A program made the position numbers and the translations under genes. A stretch of DNA of 64,000 bases. Origin: CAVRAZ01 sp963719135. Lineage in GTDB: Bacteria > Pseudomonadota > Gammaproteobacteria > DSM-19610. Location of the stretch: NCBI GenBank assembly GCA_963719135.1, contig CAVRAZ010000006.1, positions 186,001-250,000 on the forward strand, written 5' to 3'. The notes beneath the pieces are model-generated. The model was not told where the DNA came from and made no database searches. It saw only the letters and a list, made by a program, of their open reading frames with translations. Shown piece by piece: positions 1 to 10,271 of this stretch. Within the stretch, counting starts at the first letter, position 1, and each line of letters begins with the position of its first letter.

Positions 1-549
1 CTGGTCGAACTGGCAACCGGCGTATTGTCGGCAGTGGTGGCCTGGCATTTCGGATTCGGCTGGCAGGCCGCAGCGGCATTGCTGCTCACCTGGGCGCTGA
101 TCGCGCTGAGCATGATCGACTACGACCACCAACTGTTGCCCGATGCCATCACACTGCCCTTTTTGTGGCTGGGACTGGTATTCAGCCTCATGCCCCTGTT
201 CGCAGACGTGCGTAGCGCCTTGATCGGCGCCGTAGCCGGCTATCTCTCGCTGTGGATCGTCTACCAGACGTTCAAACTCATCACCGGAAAGGAAGGCATG
301 GGCTTCGGTGATTTCAAGCTGCTGGCCCTGTTCGGCGCCTGGCTGGGATGGCAGGCGCTGCCCGGCGTGATCCTGCTCTCGTCGCTGGTGGGTGCTGTGG
401 TCGGCGGCCTTCTGATCGCCTTGAAAGGCAGGGACCGGCAGCAACCCATCCCCTTTGGTCCTTACCTGGCGGCGGCGGGCTGGATCTCCCTGCTGTGGGG
501 AGAACAGATCAGGCACGCCTATTTGAACTGGTCGGGCCTCGCCGGCTGA
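1..549 (+). CDS. pilD: Type IV prepilin peptidase / N-methyltransferase PilD, C-terminal part (5' end outside window)
   Basis: The reading frame is open from base 1, so this is the C-terminal ~182 residues of a larger protein. It starts in the conserved segment reading LVELATGVLSAVVAWHF, followed by several hydrophobic membrane helices. Two aspartate motifs of the GxGD/A24 prepilin peptidase family are present: IDYDHQLLPD and GMGFGDFKL. These aspartates are the catalytic pair that cleaves leader peptides of type IV pilins and type II secretion pseudopilins at the inner membrane. The N-terminal methyltransferase domain with its cysteine motifs lies upstream of the window. The TGA stop overlaps the coaE ATG by one base (TGATG), so the two genes are probably co-transcribed and coupled. 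This pilD-coaE pairing is common in gammaproteobacteria. Confidence 0.95.
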   Translation: MVELATGVLSAVVAWHFGFGWQAAAALLLTWALIALSMIDYDHQLLPDAITLPFLWLGLVFSLMPLFADVRSALIGAVAGYLSLWIVYQTFKLITGKEGMGFGDFKLLALFGAWLGWQALPGVILLSSLVGAVVGGLLIALKGRDRQQPIPFGPYLAAAGWISLLWGEQIRHAYLNWSGLAG

Positions 550-1157
550 TGCCGAGAGCCCTGCGCATCGGCCTGACCGGCGGGATCGGCAGCGGCAAGA
601 CCACCGCGTCGGATTATTTCGCCTCAATAGGCGTGCCGATCATCGACACCGACCTGCTCTCGCGCGAGCTGGTCGAGCCCGGTATGCCGGCGCTGGCGGA
701 AATCGTGCTGCATTTCGGCGCGGATGTCCTGAATCCCGACGGCACTCTGAACCGGCAGGCGCTGCGCGCCAAGGCATTTGCGTCAGAAACCGAGCGGCGG
801 CGGCTTGAAGACATCCTGCACCCCCGCATTCGCGACCTGGCCGAGTCGCGCGCGCGCAGCGTGGCCAAGCCGTATTGCATTATCGTGATCCCGCTGCTGG
901 TGGAAACACCCTACCCCATCCAGCTCGACCGTGTGCTTCTGATCGACGCCGAGGAAGCCGACCGGATCCGCTGGGTAAAGGAGCGCGACGGCCTGACGGA
1001 CACACAGCTTCGCCGGGTGCTGGGCAGCCAGGCGGGCCGCGCGGAACGGCTTCGGGCCGCCGACGATATCGTCCTCAACCGGGGCGACCTGTCCGCCCTT
1101 TACCGCGAATTGGACGCACTGCACGCAAAATACGTCCGGCTGGCCGAAAAGCAGTAA
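549..1157 (+). CDS. coaE: Dephospho-CoA kinase
   Basis: The product is 202 residues, close to the ~206 of E. coli CoaE. It phosphorylates the 3'-OH of dephospho-CoA with ATP, the last step of coenzyme A synthesis in the cytosol. The N-terminus carries the P-loop GLTGGIGSGKTT at about residues 8-19. Further on are the dephospho-CoA-binding region (DTDLLSRELVEPG) and a lid region rich in Arg. I chose the ATG at 549 because it overlaps the pilD stop as TGATG and puts the P-loop at the usual distance from the start. The same frame is open further upstream, but only as a shadow inside pilD. Confidence 0.96.
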   Translation: MPRALRIGLTGGIGSGKTTASDYFASIGVPIIDTDLLSRELVEPGMPALAEIVLHFGADVLNPDGTLNRQALRAKAFASETERRRLEDILHPRIRDLAESRARSVAKPYCIIVIPLLVETPYPIQLDRVLLIDAEEADRIRWVKERDGLTDTQLRRVLGSQAGRAERLRAADDIVLNRGDLSALYRELDALHAKYVRLAEKQ

Positions 1158-1242
1158 ATTCCCGAACCCGAGCTGAACCGGTTTGCCTCGCGGCACGCAC
1201 TTGGTGGACAATAGTCGGCTGACACTTGGACCACCGCCTCCC

Positions 1243-2013
1243 GTGCCAAAAGAAATCATTTACGAACAACCACTTAACGAAAGAATCCGGGCATTCTTGC
1301 GGCTGGAGTTCTTGTTCGCCCAAGCCGCGCATCATCTGCGCGGCGAAACCCAGTGGGACAGCCGCGGCACCATGGCAGGCCTGCTCGAGATCCAGAGCAT
1401 CTTCGGTCGCGCAGATCTGAAGACCGAGGTTCTGAAAGAACTTGAGCGGCAACAGACCAACTTGGCACGCTGGCAGAGCAATCCGGGGGTCGACGCGCGG
1501 CTCCTGCAGAACCTCTCGAAGAAGCTCGAAGATTTCCGACTGCGCCTGCTCAAGGCGGAAGGACCGATCGCGGCCGACCTGAAAGAGAATGAATTCCTGA
1601 GCAGCATTCACCAACGCAGCGCGATCCCCGGCGGCACCTGCGACTTTGATCTGCCCGCCTATCACCACTGGCTGAAGCAACCCAGCGAGCACCGCGTCAA
1701 GGATCTGGCCGGATGGCTCGGACGGTTCAACGTCATCGCCGGCGCGATCCAGATGGTCCTGAGCCTGATCCGCGACAGCGCCCCCTTGCAGTCGGCCAAG
1801 GCCGAATCCGGTTTCTATCAACGCAGCCTGGACCCTAATCACCCCTGCCAACTGGTGCGGGTATCCGTGGACGAACAGCTTCCGTGCTACGCGGAAATCA
1901 GCGGCGGCAAACACCGCTTCACCGTCCGCTTCCTCGCCATCACCTACACCGACGGCCGCGCCCAGCAAATCGGCCACGACGTATCCTTCCGTATCGCATG
2001 CTGCACCTTGTGA
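1243..2013 (+). CDS. zapD: Cell division protein ZapD (FtsZ-associated)
   Basis: This 256-residue protein belongs to the ZapD/DUF1342 (YacF) family. ZapD bundles FtsZ protofilaments at midcell by binding the FtsZ C-terminal peptide. The N-terminus VPKEIIYEQPLNERIRAFLR aligns with the E. coli start region (FEHPLNEKMRTWLR), so I prefer the GTG at 1243. An upstream in-frame start at 1183 would add about 20 unconserved residues. The end (GHDVSFRIACC) also matches the family. No strong Shine-Dalgarno site is visible before the GTG. It sits between coaE and yacG as in many gammaproteobacteria, about 8-17 kb from its partner ftsZ. Confidence 0.93.
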   Translation: MPKEIIYEQPLNERIRAFLRLEFLFAQAAHHLRGETQWDSRGTMAGLLEIQSIFGRADLKTEVLKELERQQTNLARWQSNPGVDARLLQNLSKKLEDFRLRLLKAEGPIAADLKENEFLSSIHQRSAIPGGTCDFDLPAYHHWLKQPSEHRVKDLAGWLGRFNVIAGAIQMVLSLIRDSAPLQSAKAESGFYQRSLDPNHPCQLVRVSVDEQLPCYAEISGGKHRFTVRFLAITYTDGRAQQIGHDVSFRIACCTL

Positions 2014-2021
2014 GTTCGCGA

Positions 2022-2216
2022 ATGACGGACACCAAGCCACTTCAAGTCGAATGCCCGACCTGCAAGAAGCGGGTAATATGGAGCAAGGACAATCCGTGGC
2101 GTCCCTTTTGCAGCGAACGGTGTCGCCTGATTGATCTGGGTGACTGGCTGGAAGAGCGGAACCGGATAGCGGACGAGCCCGCGGATTCTACCGGATCTGA
2201 CCCGGACGATGCCTAG
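2022..2216 (+). CDS. yacG: DNA gyrase inhibitor YacG (zinc protein)
   Basis: This is a 64-residue protein, as in E. coli (65). It has a four-cysteine zinc site: CPTC near the start, then FCSERC after about 15 residues, followed by the family signature LIDLGDWL. The C-terminal tail is acidic. YacG binds GyrB and inhibits gyrase DNA binding in E. coli; the same role here is inferred from family membership. The ATG at 2022 lies 8 bases after the zapD stop, so it is the last gene of the pilD-coaE-zapD-yacG run. It converges on the minus-strand lipoprotein gene with only 20 bases between them. Confidence 0.94.
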   Translation: MTDTKPLQVECPTCKKRVIWSKDNPWRPFCSERCRLIDLGDWLEERNRIADEPADSTGSDPDDA

Positions 2217-2236
2217 CCGGCGTGCGAACGGCCACG

Positions 2237-2716
2237 CTACCAATGCCCTGGCGGCCCTAATGCAAACGGCACTACCAGTGTCCAGCGCTTACGCTTCGAT
2301 GCCACCGAGAATTCAGCCAGCCAGTCGGATCGGCCGCTGGTGCAGATCGGCAGCGTCACGTCGGCTTCCCAGGCATTGTTGTCCGCCGAAATCAGTCGAT
2401 ATTCATTCAGCCCCATCGACATTCCGGACATGACGAATTTCACGCGCGCCGTTTCCAGCGTTTCGTCACTACCGATTATTCTGAGGCTCACCGGAAAGGA
2501 TTTCAGCGCCGCAGCATCGGGCCCGACACGCACTATCCATTGCATCGCGCCGGATTGTGCGGTGCAGCCCTGTCCCGTCGCGTCGCAGGGCACGTCGACC
2601 GAAAGTGTCGCTTCCGGAAGTGAAAACTTGCTCGTGTCGCATGCGCTGATCGATCCGAGAACGATTGTCCCGAGACTGAGCATGCCGATTGTGCGCATCA
2701 TGCAGGCAGACTTCAT
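2237..2716 (-). CDS. Putative inner-membrane lipoprotein, unrecognised
   Basis: The 159-residue product has a lipoprotein signal: a basic start, a hydrophobic stretch and a lipobox ISAC with Cys26 as the lipidation site. The residue after Cys26 is Asp, the Lol-avoidance signal in enterics, so retention at the inner membrane is likely if that rule holds here. The mature part has a Cys pair (PCDATGQGC) and a segment MSGMSMGLNEYRL followed by LPICTSGR. I recall loosely similar small proteins with an MxMGxNxY motif, some near copper-handling genes, but I cannot assign a function. The ATG overlaps the stop of the upstream Nudix-ThiE gene as ATGA, so it is coupled to it. Later in-frame ATGs at residues 6 and 7 are alternative starts. 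Confidence 0.72.
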   Translation of the reverse strand: MKSACMMRTIGMLSLGTIVLGSISACDTSKFSLPEATLSVDVPCDATGQGCTAQSGAMQWIVRVGPDAAALKSFPVSLRIIGSDETLETARVKFVMSGMSMGLNEYRLISADNNAWEADVTLPICTSGRSDWLAEFSVASKRKRWTLVVPFALGPPGHW

Positions 2717-3693
2717 GACGAAAACCACAAACTGCGTAGCGCCGCGACGCCCTGCGCACCGTATGCGACCGCGTCGGCGAGATCGTCGCGGGTCAATCCA
2801 CCGAGCCCGTAGACGGGCAGCGCCGCATTGTCGACCAGCACCTGAAAATTCGCCCATCCGAGCGGAACGGCATCTGCGTGGCTCGCCGTGGTCCGAACCG
2901 GAGACAACACGGCAAAATCGGCGCCCAGACGTTGGGCTTGCGCGAGTTCGGTTGCGTTATGGCAGGAAGTCGCCAGCAGAAACGAAGTCGGCAACGGCCG
3001 CACCTCGAACTGCGTCACTTGCGCGGCCTTGAGGTGCACGCCGTCTGCGCCGAGTTCGCGCGCGAGTTCGATATCGGCATTTATAAGCAAACGCGCGTCG
3101 TGCCGCCTGCAAAGCGCCAACACATCGCGTGCCATTTTCCGGATGCGGTCATTACGAAAATCCGCACGAAACTGAACCAGTCGGATGCCGGCGCTCAGGG
3201 CCGCCTTCAGCCGCTGGAGGAAATCCTGTGTGTCGTCGCCCGGCGGTGGCGTGATGAGGTAATAGGGCGGCAGATCCAATGCGGTGAGTATCGGGCGGTT
3301 GGCGGCCGGAAACGCGCGTTGCGCCAAGTCTGACATCGCGACCCAGTCGACCGACTGCCCTTCGCGGCCGTGCGGTTCGCCGGAAAAGTGTTCGATGAAC
3401 CAAACGTCGAGCAGCACCCGCTTGTCCGGGTATTCGAAGGGAATGCGGATCAGGGGACGGGGGTCGAAAATATCGAGGCCGACTTCCTCGTGCAGTTCGC
3501 GCTTAAGCGCGTCGACGACGGTCTCGTCCGGCTCGACCTTGCCGCCGGGGAATTCCCACAGGCCGCCCTGGTGCGCACTTTCGTGACGTTTGGCGAGCAG
3601 GACTTCGCCATGTGGACTGCGAATCACTCCAACGGCGACGTGTACGACACGACTCTGCGCTTCAGGTGCGGTACTCGGCATTGATCGTGACAT
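2713..3693 (-). CDS. Nudix hydrolase (MutT-like) fused to a ThiE/TenI-like domain
   Basis: This is a two-domain protein of about 326 residues. The N-terminal ~135 residues form a Nudix domain with an intact Nudix box (GGKVEPDE, then RELHEEVGL) and a MutT-like LWEFPGGK, consistent with hydrolysis of oxidised nucleotides such as 8-oxo-dGTP. The C-terminal ~180 residues are a TIM barrel of the thiamine-phosphate synthase/TenI family (LINADIELARELGADGVHL, FAVLSPVRTT, VYGLGGL). Key ThiE positions look altered: INAD replaces the usual ND-D motif and SPVRTT replaces the TK-containing phosphate loop. True thiamine-phosphate synthase activity is therefore doubtful. The gene overlaps the argJ 3' end. 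The first ATG (3693) and a second (3681) both lie inside argJ without a clear ribosome site. Such fusions beside argJ-secA are known in proteobacteria. Confidence 0.9.
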   Translation of the reverse strand: MSRSMPSTAPEAQSRVVHVAVGVIRSPHGEVLLAKRHESAHQGGLWEFPGGKVEPDETVVDALKRELHEEVGLDIFDPRPLIRIPFEYPDKRVLLDVWFIEHFSGEPHGREGQSVDWVAMSDLAQRAFPAANRPILTALDLPPYYLITPPPGDDTQDFLQRLKAALSAGIRLVQFRADFRNDRIRKMARDVLALCRRHDARLLINADIELARELGADGVHLKAAQVTQFEVRPLPTSFLLATSCHNATELAQAQRLGADFAVLSPVRTTASHADAVPLGWANFQVLVDNAALPVYGLGGLTRDDLADAVAYGAQGVAALRSLWFSS

Positions 3694-4879
3694 AGTCGTG
3701 GGAGAAGTCGCAGGTCCAGACGCGCTCGACCGCGTCCCCGCGCCCCAGCGCCACGTGAATGGTAATTTCCGGCTCGCGCATCACGGCCTGTCCGGCCGCT
3801 TCGGTGTATTCCGGCGCGACGCCACCGTTGCGCACGATACACACAGCACCGATATGAATACGCACCCCGTCGATGTCCAGATCCTCGACGCCGGCCCGCC
3901 CGACAGCCGCGAGGATGCGCCCCCAATTGGGATCGCTGGCGAACAACGCCGTCTTCACCAGCGGCGATTGGGCAATGGTATAGGCGACCTGCAGACATTC
4001 AACGATGTCGCGACCGCCGCTGACTTCGACGGTGATGAACTTGGTCGCACCCTCGCCGTCACGCACGATCAGTTGCGCGAGACGCTCGCACAGGTTGTCG
4101 ACCGCTTGCTGGAAGACCGGCGCATCGGGACGACCCGCGGAAAGTGGCGGGTTGTCCGCCCTTCCAGTCGCGATCAGTACGCAGGCATCGTTGGTCGACG
4201 TGTCACCGTCGACGGTGATGCGATTGAACGATCGGTTGACGGCCTGCTCGATGCAGGCATCCAGAAACGCCTGATCCACGACTGCGTCGGTGGCGATAAA
4301 GGCCAGCATGGTCGCCATGTTCGGCCGGATCATGCCGGCGCCCTTGGCGATGCCCGTCAGGGTCACAGGCTGTCCGCCGAGTTCAATGCGCTGCGAGACG
4401 CCCTTGGCGACCGTGTCGGTGGTCATGATGGCGCGCGCCGCCGGCTCCCAGTGCGCCTCTGACAAGGCCCTGGCCAGAGCGGGCAGCGCCTGGGCGATGC
4501 GTTCCACGGGCAGCCGCTGGCCGATGACGCCTGTGGAGAAGGGAAGCACCTGACGCGCGTCGCATCCGAATTGTCCGGCGACCCGCGCACAACTCTGTTC
4601 GGCGTCCTGCCGTCCCTGCCGACCGGTGCCGGCGTTGGCGTTGCCGCTGTTGATCAACAGATAGCGCGGCCCGCCCGAAGCCAGGTGCTCACGCGCGACC
4701 GTCACCGGCGCCGCACAGAAGGCATTTTGCGTGAACACGGCCGCACACCGGGCGCCTGCGGCGAGTTCGAGCAACACCAGATCGTCGCGGTCCTGATAGC
4801 GGATACCGGCCGCGCACGCGCCGACCCGCACACCGGGAACCGGCAGCAGCTCGGGCAATGCTGTGTAACCGACGGCCAT
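3662..4879 (-). CDS. argJ: Bifunctional glutamate N-acetyltransferase / amino-acid acetyltransferase ArgJ
   Basis: The product is 405 residues, the usual ArgJ size. ArgJ moves the acetyl group from N-acetylornithine to glutamate, and in bifunctional forms also uses acetyl-CoA, so it completes the cyclic arginine pathway. The precursor self-cleaves before a Thr in the conserved block GMIRPNMATMLAFI near the middle, giving alpha and beta chains; that Thr is present. Also conserved are NSGNANAGTG, which lines the oxyanion region, the DGDTSTND loop, and the SDPNWGRILAAVGRAG block. It lies 23 bases downstream of the secA stop in the same direction, and its 3' end overlaps the Nudix-ThiE gene by about 32 bases. 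Confidence 0.96.
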   Translation of the reverse strand: MAVGYTALPELLPVPGVRVGACAAGIRYQDRDDLVLLELAAGARCAAVFTQNAFCAAPVTVAREHLASGGPRYLLINSGNANAGTGRQGRQDAEQSCARVAGQFGCDARQVLPFSTGVIGQRLPVERIAQALPALARALSEAHWEPAARAIMTTDTVAKGVSQRIELGGQPVTLTGIAKGAGMIRPNMATMLAFIATDAVVDQAFLDACIEQAVNRSFNRITVDGDTSTNDACVLIATGRADNPPLSAGRPDAPVFQQAVDNLCERLAQLIVRDGEGATKFITVEVSGGRDIVECLQVAYTIAQSPLVKTALFASDPNWGRILAAVGRAGVEDLDIDGVRIHIGAVCIVRNGGVAPEYTEAAGQAVMREPEITIHVALGRGDAVERVWTCDFSHDYVTINAEYRT

Positions 4880-4902
4880 GGCGCAAAACCGCGCTTGAAC
4901 AA

Positions 4903-7617
<2,715 letters not shown>

Positions 7618-7767
7618 GATGCGTCGTGCGAACTGGTTGACTGTAAAGTCTCGAATGATACCGCAAGCCGGGCCGGCATGCGCGGGTTTGCGCGTCGGAA
7701 TCGGAGGGATTCGGGGTTAGGCGTCAGCGAATTCCGTGCGCCGACCGGGGCGCCGGCGCAGTACGGA
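7618..7767 (-). other. Leader region between the M23 peptidase gene and secA
   Basis: This 150-base gap precedes secA on the minus strand. E. coli has the secM arrest peptide at this place. I see no short ORF with a convincing ribosome site or an arrest-like C-terminus. There is a TATCAT that could be a -10 box shortly before the secA start, but no matching -35 box, so I do not call a promoter. A GC-rich inverted repeat (GGCGCC...GGCGC) near 7746-7760 may be a weak terminator for the peptidase gene. Confidence 0.35.
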
Positions 7768-8697
7768 TCAGCGGCTGGCTTGAATGAACCGTTTCGGGTT
7801 GATCTGGCTGCCGTTTTTCAGCACTTCGTAGTGCACGTGAGGACCGGTCGAGCGGCCCGTCGAGCCCATCAGTGCAATCGTCTGGCCCGGCTCAACCTTG
7901 TCACCGACCCTGACCAGCACCTTTTGACAGTGGCCGTAGCGCGTGCTGTAGCCGTTGCCGTGGTTGATCTCCACTAGGTTACCGTAGCCGTAACGCGGCC
8001 CGGCCCAGGAGACCACGCCCGCGGCGGTGGCCGTGATATCGGAGCCACGCGCGCCGGCGAAATCGATGCCTTTGTGCATTTCTTTGCGGCCCGTGAACGG
8101 ATCGGTGCGCGCCCCGTAATACGACGAGATCCAGCCTTTGCTGATCGGCTGACCGGTCGGAGAAAGCTGCTCCTTCAATTCCTTGTTCATGACCAAGCGC
8201 TCGAGTACCTCGAGCTGGCGTTCGCGATTGTCGAGCTGGGACTGGAAATCATCCAGCGCTTCCTGCAGCTCGGTGCGGGGAAAGCGCGCGGTCTCGATCG
8301 CGTCAGCCGGACCACCCTGGGCCGGCGGCTCGTCGAAATTGAACTCATCGTGGTCCAGGTTCGCCATGTCGGCGAGGCGCTGGCCCAGCGCCTCGACGCG
8401 CAGCATCCCCGACTGGATCTGGCCCAGCCGAAGCGCGAGCGCATCGAGATGGGCCTGTGACTGGTCGCGCAAACGACTGAGTTCGTCCTTCTGTTCGACG
8501 ATGCGCGCCTGTAATTCCGAAAGCTCGCCGAATTGCTCGGGCACCGCCTGCGTCACGTGACCGGCCCGATACCCGATATAGGCGGCACCGGTAGCCAATG
8601 CGCCAAACATAAGCAAAAGCGCCACGTAGATCCCTGGACGATCCAGACGAATACTGACGGGCCGGCCTTCACTCGTTGACAAGATGATAAATTTCAT
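7768..8697 (-). CDS. M23 (LytM) family metallopeptidase, membrane-anchored, with coiled coil
   Basis: This 309-residue protein has a single N-terminal membrane helix (around residues 22-44). A predicted coiled-coil stretch rich in Glu, Gln and Arg follows (about 55-165), then a C-terminal LytM/M23 zinc peptidase domain. The zinc and catalytic motifs are intact: HKGIDFAG (H and D ligands), YGHC and GPHVHYE (HxH). An intact site suggests an active endopeptidase that cuts peptidoglycan cross-links in the periplasm, unlike the degenerate EnvC/NlpD activators. It lies between dciA (divergent, 44 bases) and secA, the same place as the M23 gene beside Pseudomonas secA. The specific substrate cannot be read from the sequence. 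Confidence 0.93.
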   Translation of the reverse strand: MKFIILSTSEGRPVSIRLDRPGIYVALLLMFGALATGAAYIGYRAGHVTQAVPEQFGELSELQARIVEQKDELSRLRDQSQAHLDALALRLGQIQSGMLRVEALGQRLADMANLDHDEFNFDEPPAQGGPADAIETARFPRTELQEALDDFQSQLDNRERQLEVLERLVMNKELKEQLSPTGQPISKGWISSYYGARTDPFTGRKEMHKGIDFAGARGSDITATAAGVVSWAGPRYGYGNLVEINHGNGYSTRYGHCQKVLVRVGDKVEPGQTIALMGSTGRSTGPHVHYEVLKNGSQINPKRFIQASR

Positions 8698-8741
8698 CGG
8701 CTCTCTATACAGGATCAGTCCCAGTTGAGTACCATTCGGCT

Positions 8742-9185
8742 ATGCGCCAAAAGTCCATTCGATCGGCTTATCGATGGCTGGAGGGCAGTGTCGCCCCTGG
8801 CCTGATCAACCGCATGTCGGACCTGTCGACGCTGGCCATCTGGCTCGAAACCCAGCTCCCGTCACCCCTGAACCGGGAGTGCCACCTCATCAACCTGCGT
8901 GGTCCCACGCTCGTTATTGGCGCCAGCAGCCCGGTTTGGGCGGCCCGCATCCGATTTCAGACATCCCGGCTGATCGCGGCGATACAGCGGGACCTGCCGT
9001 TCGCGGTGCAGAAAGTACAGGTCAAGGTCCTGAACGTACCTCCCGAACAAGAACCGAGCACAAAGCGCGCCGTCAGACTTTCAGCGGGTACGGCCGCGCT
9101 TCTGCTGCAAACCGCACATGACGTCAACCACCCGAAACTGAGCGCGTCGCTATCCAGACTAGCGGCGCACGCCGCTCAAAACTGA
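8742..9185 (+). CDS. dciA: DciA-like DUF721 protein (replicative helicase loader family)
   Basis: This 147-residue protein belongs to the DUF721/DciA family. The hallmark is the KH-like N-terminal fold segment reading LVIGASSPVWAARIRFQ, preceded by LPSPLNRECHLINLRG. DciA helps load or operate the replicative helicase DnaB in bacteria that lack DnaC/DnaI. It is the ancestral loader that enterics replaced, so its presence is a lineage marker. The C-terminal third is low-complexity and probably flexible. The start is uncertain: the ATG at 8742 has no clear ribosome site and a second in-frame ATG lies at 8814. It is transcribed away from the M23 gene and converges on lpxC. Confidence 0.85.
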   Translation: MRQKSIRSAYRWLEGSVAPGLINRMSDLSTLAIWLETQLPSPLNRECHLINLRGPTLVIGASSPVWAARIRFQTSRLIAAIQRDLPFAVQKVQVKVLNVPPEQEPSTKRAVRLSAGTAALLLQTAHDVNHPKLSASLSRLAAHAAQN

Positions 9186-9195
9186 ACAAATTCAA

Positions 9196-9213
9196 GGCCG
9201 GAGAGAGCCGGCC
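9196..9213. terminator. Small GC hairpin between convergent dciA and lpxC
   Basis: GGCCGG and CCGGCC arms (6 bp) flank a six-base loop in the 33-base gap between two convergent stops. There is no U-tract on either side, so factor-independent termination is doubtful. The position makes it a plausible bidirectional 3' end structure. Confidence 0.35.
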
Positions 9214-9218
9214 GGGCA

Positions 9219-10133
9219 CTAGGATAGCACGCCCACGGACTGAGCAGGATCGATCTCGACCAGCGCATCGGACTCGAACGAAACCAATTCCCACGCGGCG
9301 GAATCGGCCAACAGCTTTTTCAGCAGCCGGTTGTTGAGCGAGTGTCCGGACTTGTAGGCGGTAAACGCGCCGATCACGCTGTACCCGAGAAGATATAAAT
9401 CCCCAATTGCATCAAGCACTTTGTGCTTGACCAGCTCGTCCTCGTAACGCAGCCCCTCGGCGTTCACCACCCGTCGCTCGTCCAGGACGATTGCGTTGTC
9501 CATGCTGCCGCCGAGGGCCAGCCGGCGGGCGTGCAGGTGTTCGATTTCGCTCTTGAAACCAAATGTTCTGGCCCGGCTGACCTCGCGGACATAGGAGGCG
9601 GTGGCAAAATCAAACTCGGAAGTCTGGGAACGCCCCTGGAAATGGGGGTGCTCGAAGTCGATGGTAAAGGCCACCTTGAAGCCGTCGAAGGGATCCAGAC
9701 GCGCCCATTTGTCCCCATCCCTGACCTTTACGGTGCGCTTGATGCGCAGGAAGGTCTTTCGGGCTTCCTGTTCCACTGTGCCCGCAGACTGGATGAGAAA
9801 GACAAAGGGTCCGGCGCTGCCGTCCATGATGGGAACCTCGGCCGCGTCGAGTTCGACACAGGCGTTATCGACGCCCATGCCCGATAAGGCCGACAGCAGA
9901 TGCTCGACCGTGGCGATGCGGGTTTCACCATCGACCAGCGAAGTGGACAACTGGGTGTCGCCCACCCGTTCGCAGCACGCCTTGATTTCCACTGCCGGCT
10001 GCAGGTCCACGCGGCGGAAAACGATGCCAGTGTCCGGCGGAGCCGGCAGCAGCGTCAAATACACGTCGTTGCCGGAATGCAGGCCGACGCCCTTGGCCCG
10101 CACCACGTTCTTTAGCGTACGCTGTCGAATCAT
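9219..10133 (-). CDS. lpxC: UDP-3-O-acyl-N-acetylglucosamine deacetylase LpxC
   Basis: The product is 304 residues (E. coli 305). LpxC is the zinc-dependent deacetylase that commits UDP-3-O-acyl-GlcNAc to lipid A synthesis. The zinc ligands are visible: His78 in TVEHLLSAL and the pair in KHKVLDAIGD, with further conserved blocks GVGLHSG and MDGSAGPFV. The C-terminal tail is the part recognised by FtsH in E. coli; whether that holds here is not visible. It is the last gene of the dcw-associated run, downstream of ftsZ across a 138-base gap in which I see no clear promoter. Confidence 0.97.
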   Translation of the reverse strand: MIRQRTLKNVVRAKGVGLHSGNDVYLTLLPAPPDTGIVFRRVDLQPAVEIKACCERVGDTQLSTSLVDGETRIATVEHLLSALSGMGVDNACVELDAAEVPIMDGSAGPFVFLIQSAGTVEQEARKTFLRIKRTVKVRDGDKWARLDPFDGFKVAFTIDFEHPHFQGRSQTSEFDFATASYVREVSRARTFGFKSEIEHLHARRLALGGSMDNAIVLDERRVVNAEGLRYEDELVKHKVLDAIGDLYLLGYSVIGAFTAYKSGHSLNNRLLKKLLADSAAWELVSFESDALVEIDPAQSVGVLS

Positions 10134-10271
10134 CGCTTACCGGCTGGTGGCGCCCGGCCGACACGGCCTGGACTGGTGGGCGGCGATGATACCACAGACG
10201 TGGGTATTCGCCGCCTCCTTTGTCCAGCAGCCGGGGCGTCGGGTGCCACCCCCTCGGTGTCGCGATGCGGT

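Noticed and set aside
348..548. Upstream extension of the coaE frame
   Set aside because: It overlaps pilD in another frame and is not CoaE-like; the ATG at 549 fits the family length.
7618..7680. secA promoter with TATCAT as -10
   Set aside because: No acceptable -35 box at 16-18 bases upstream.
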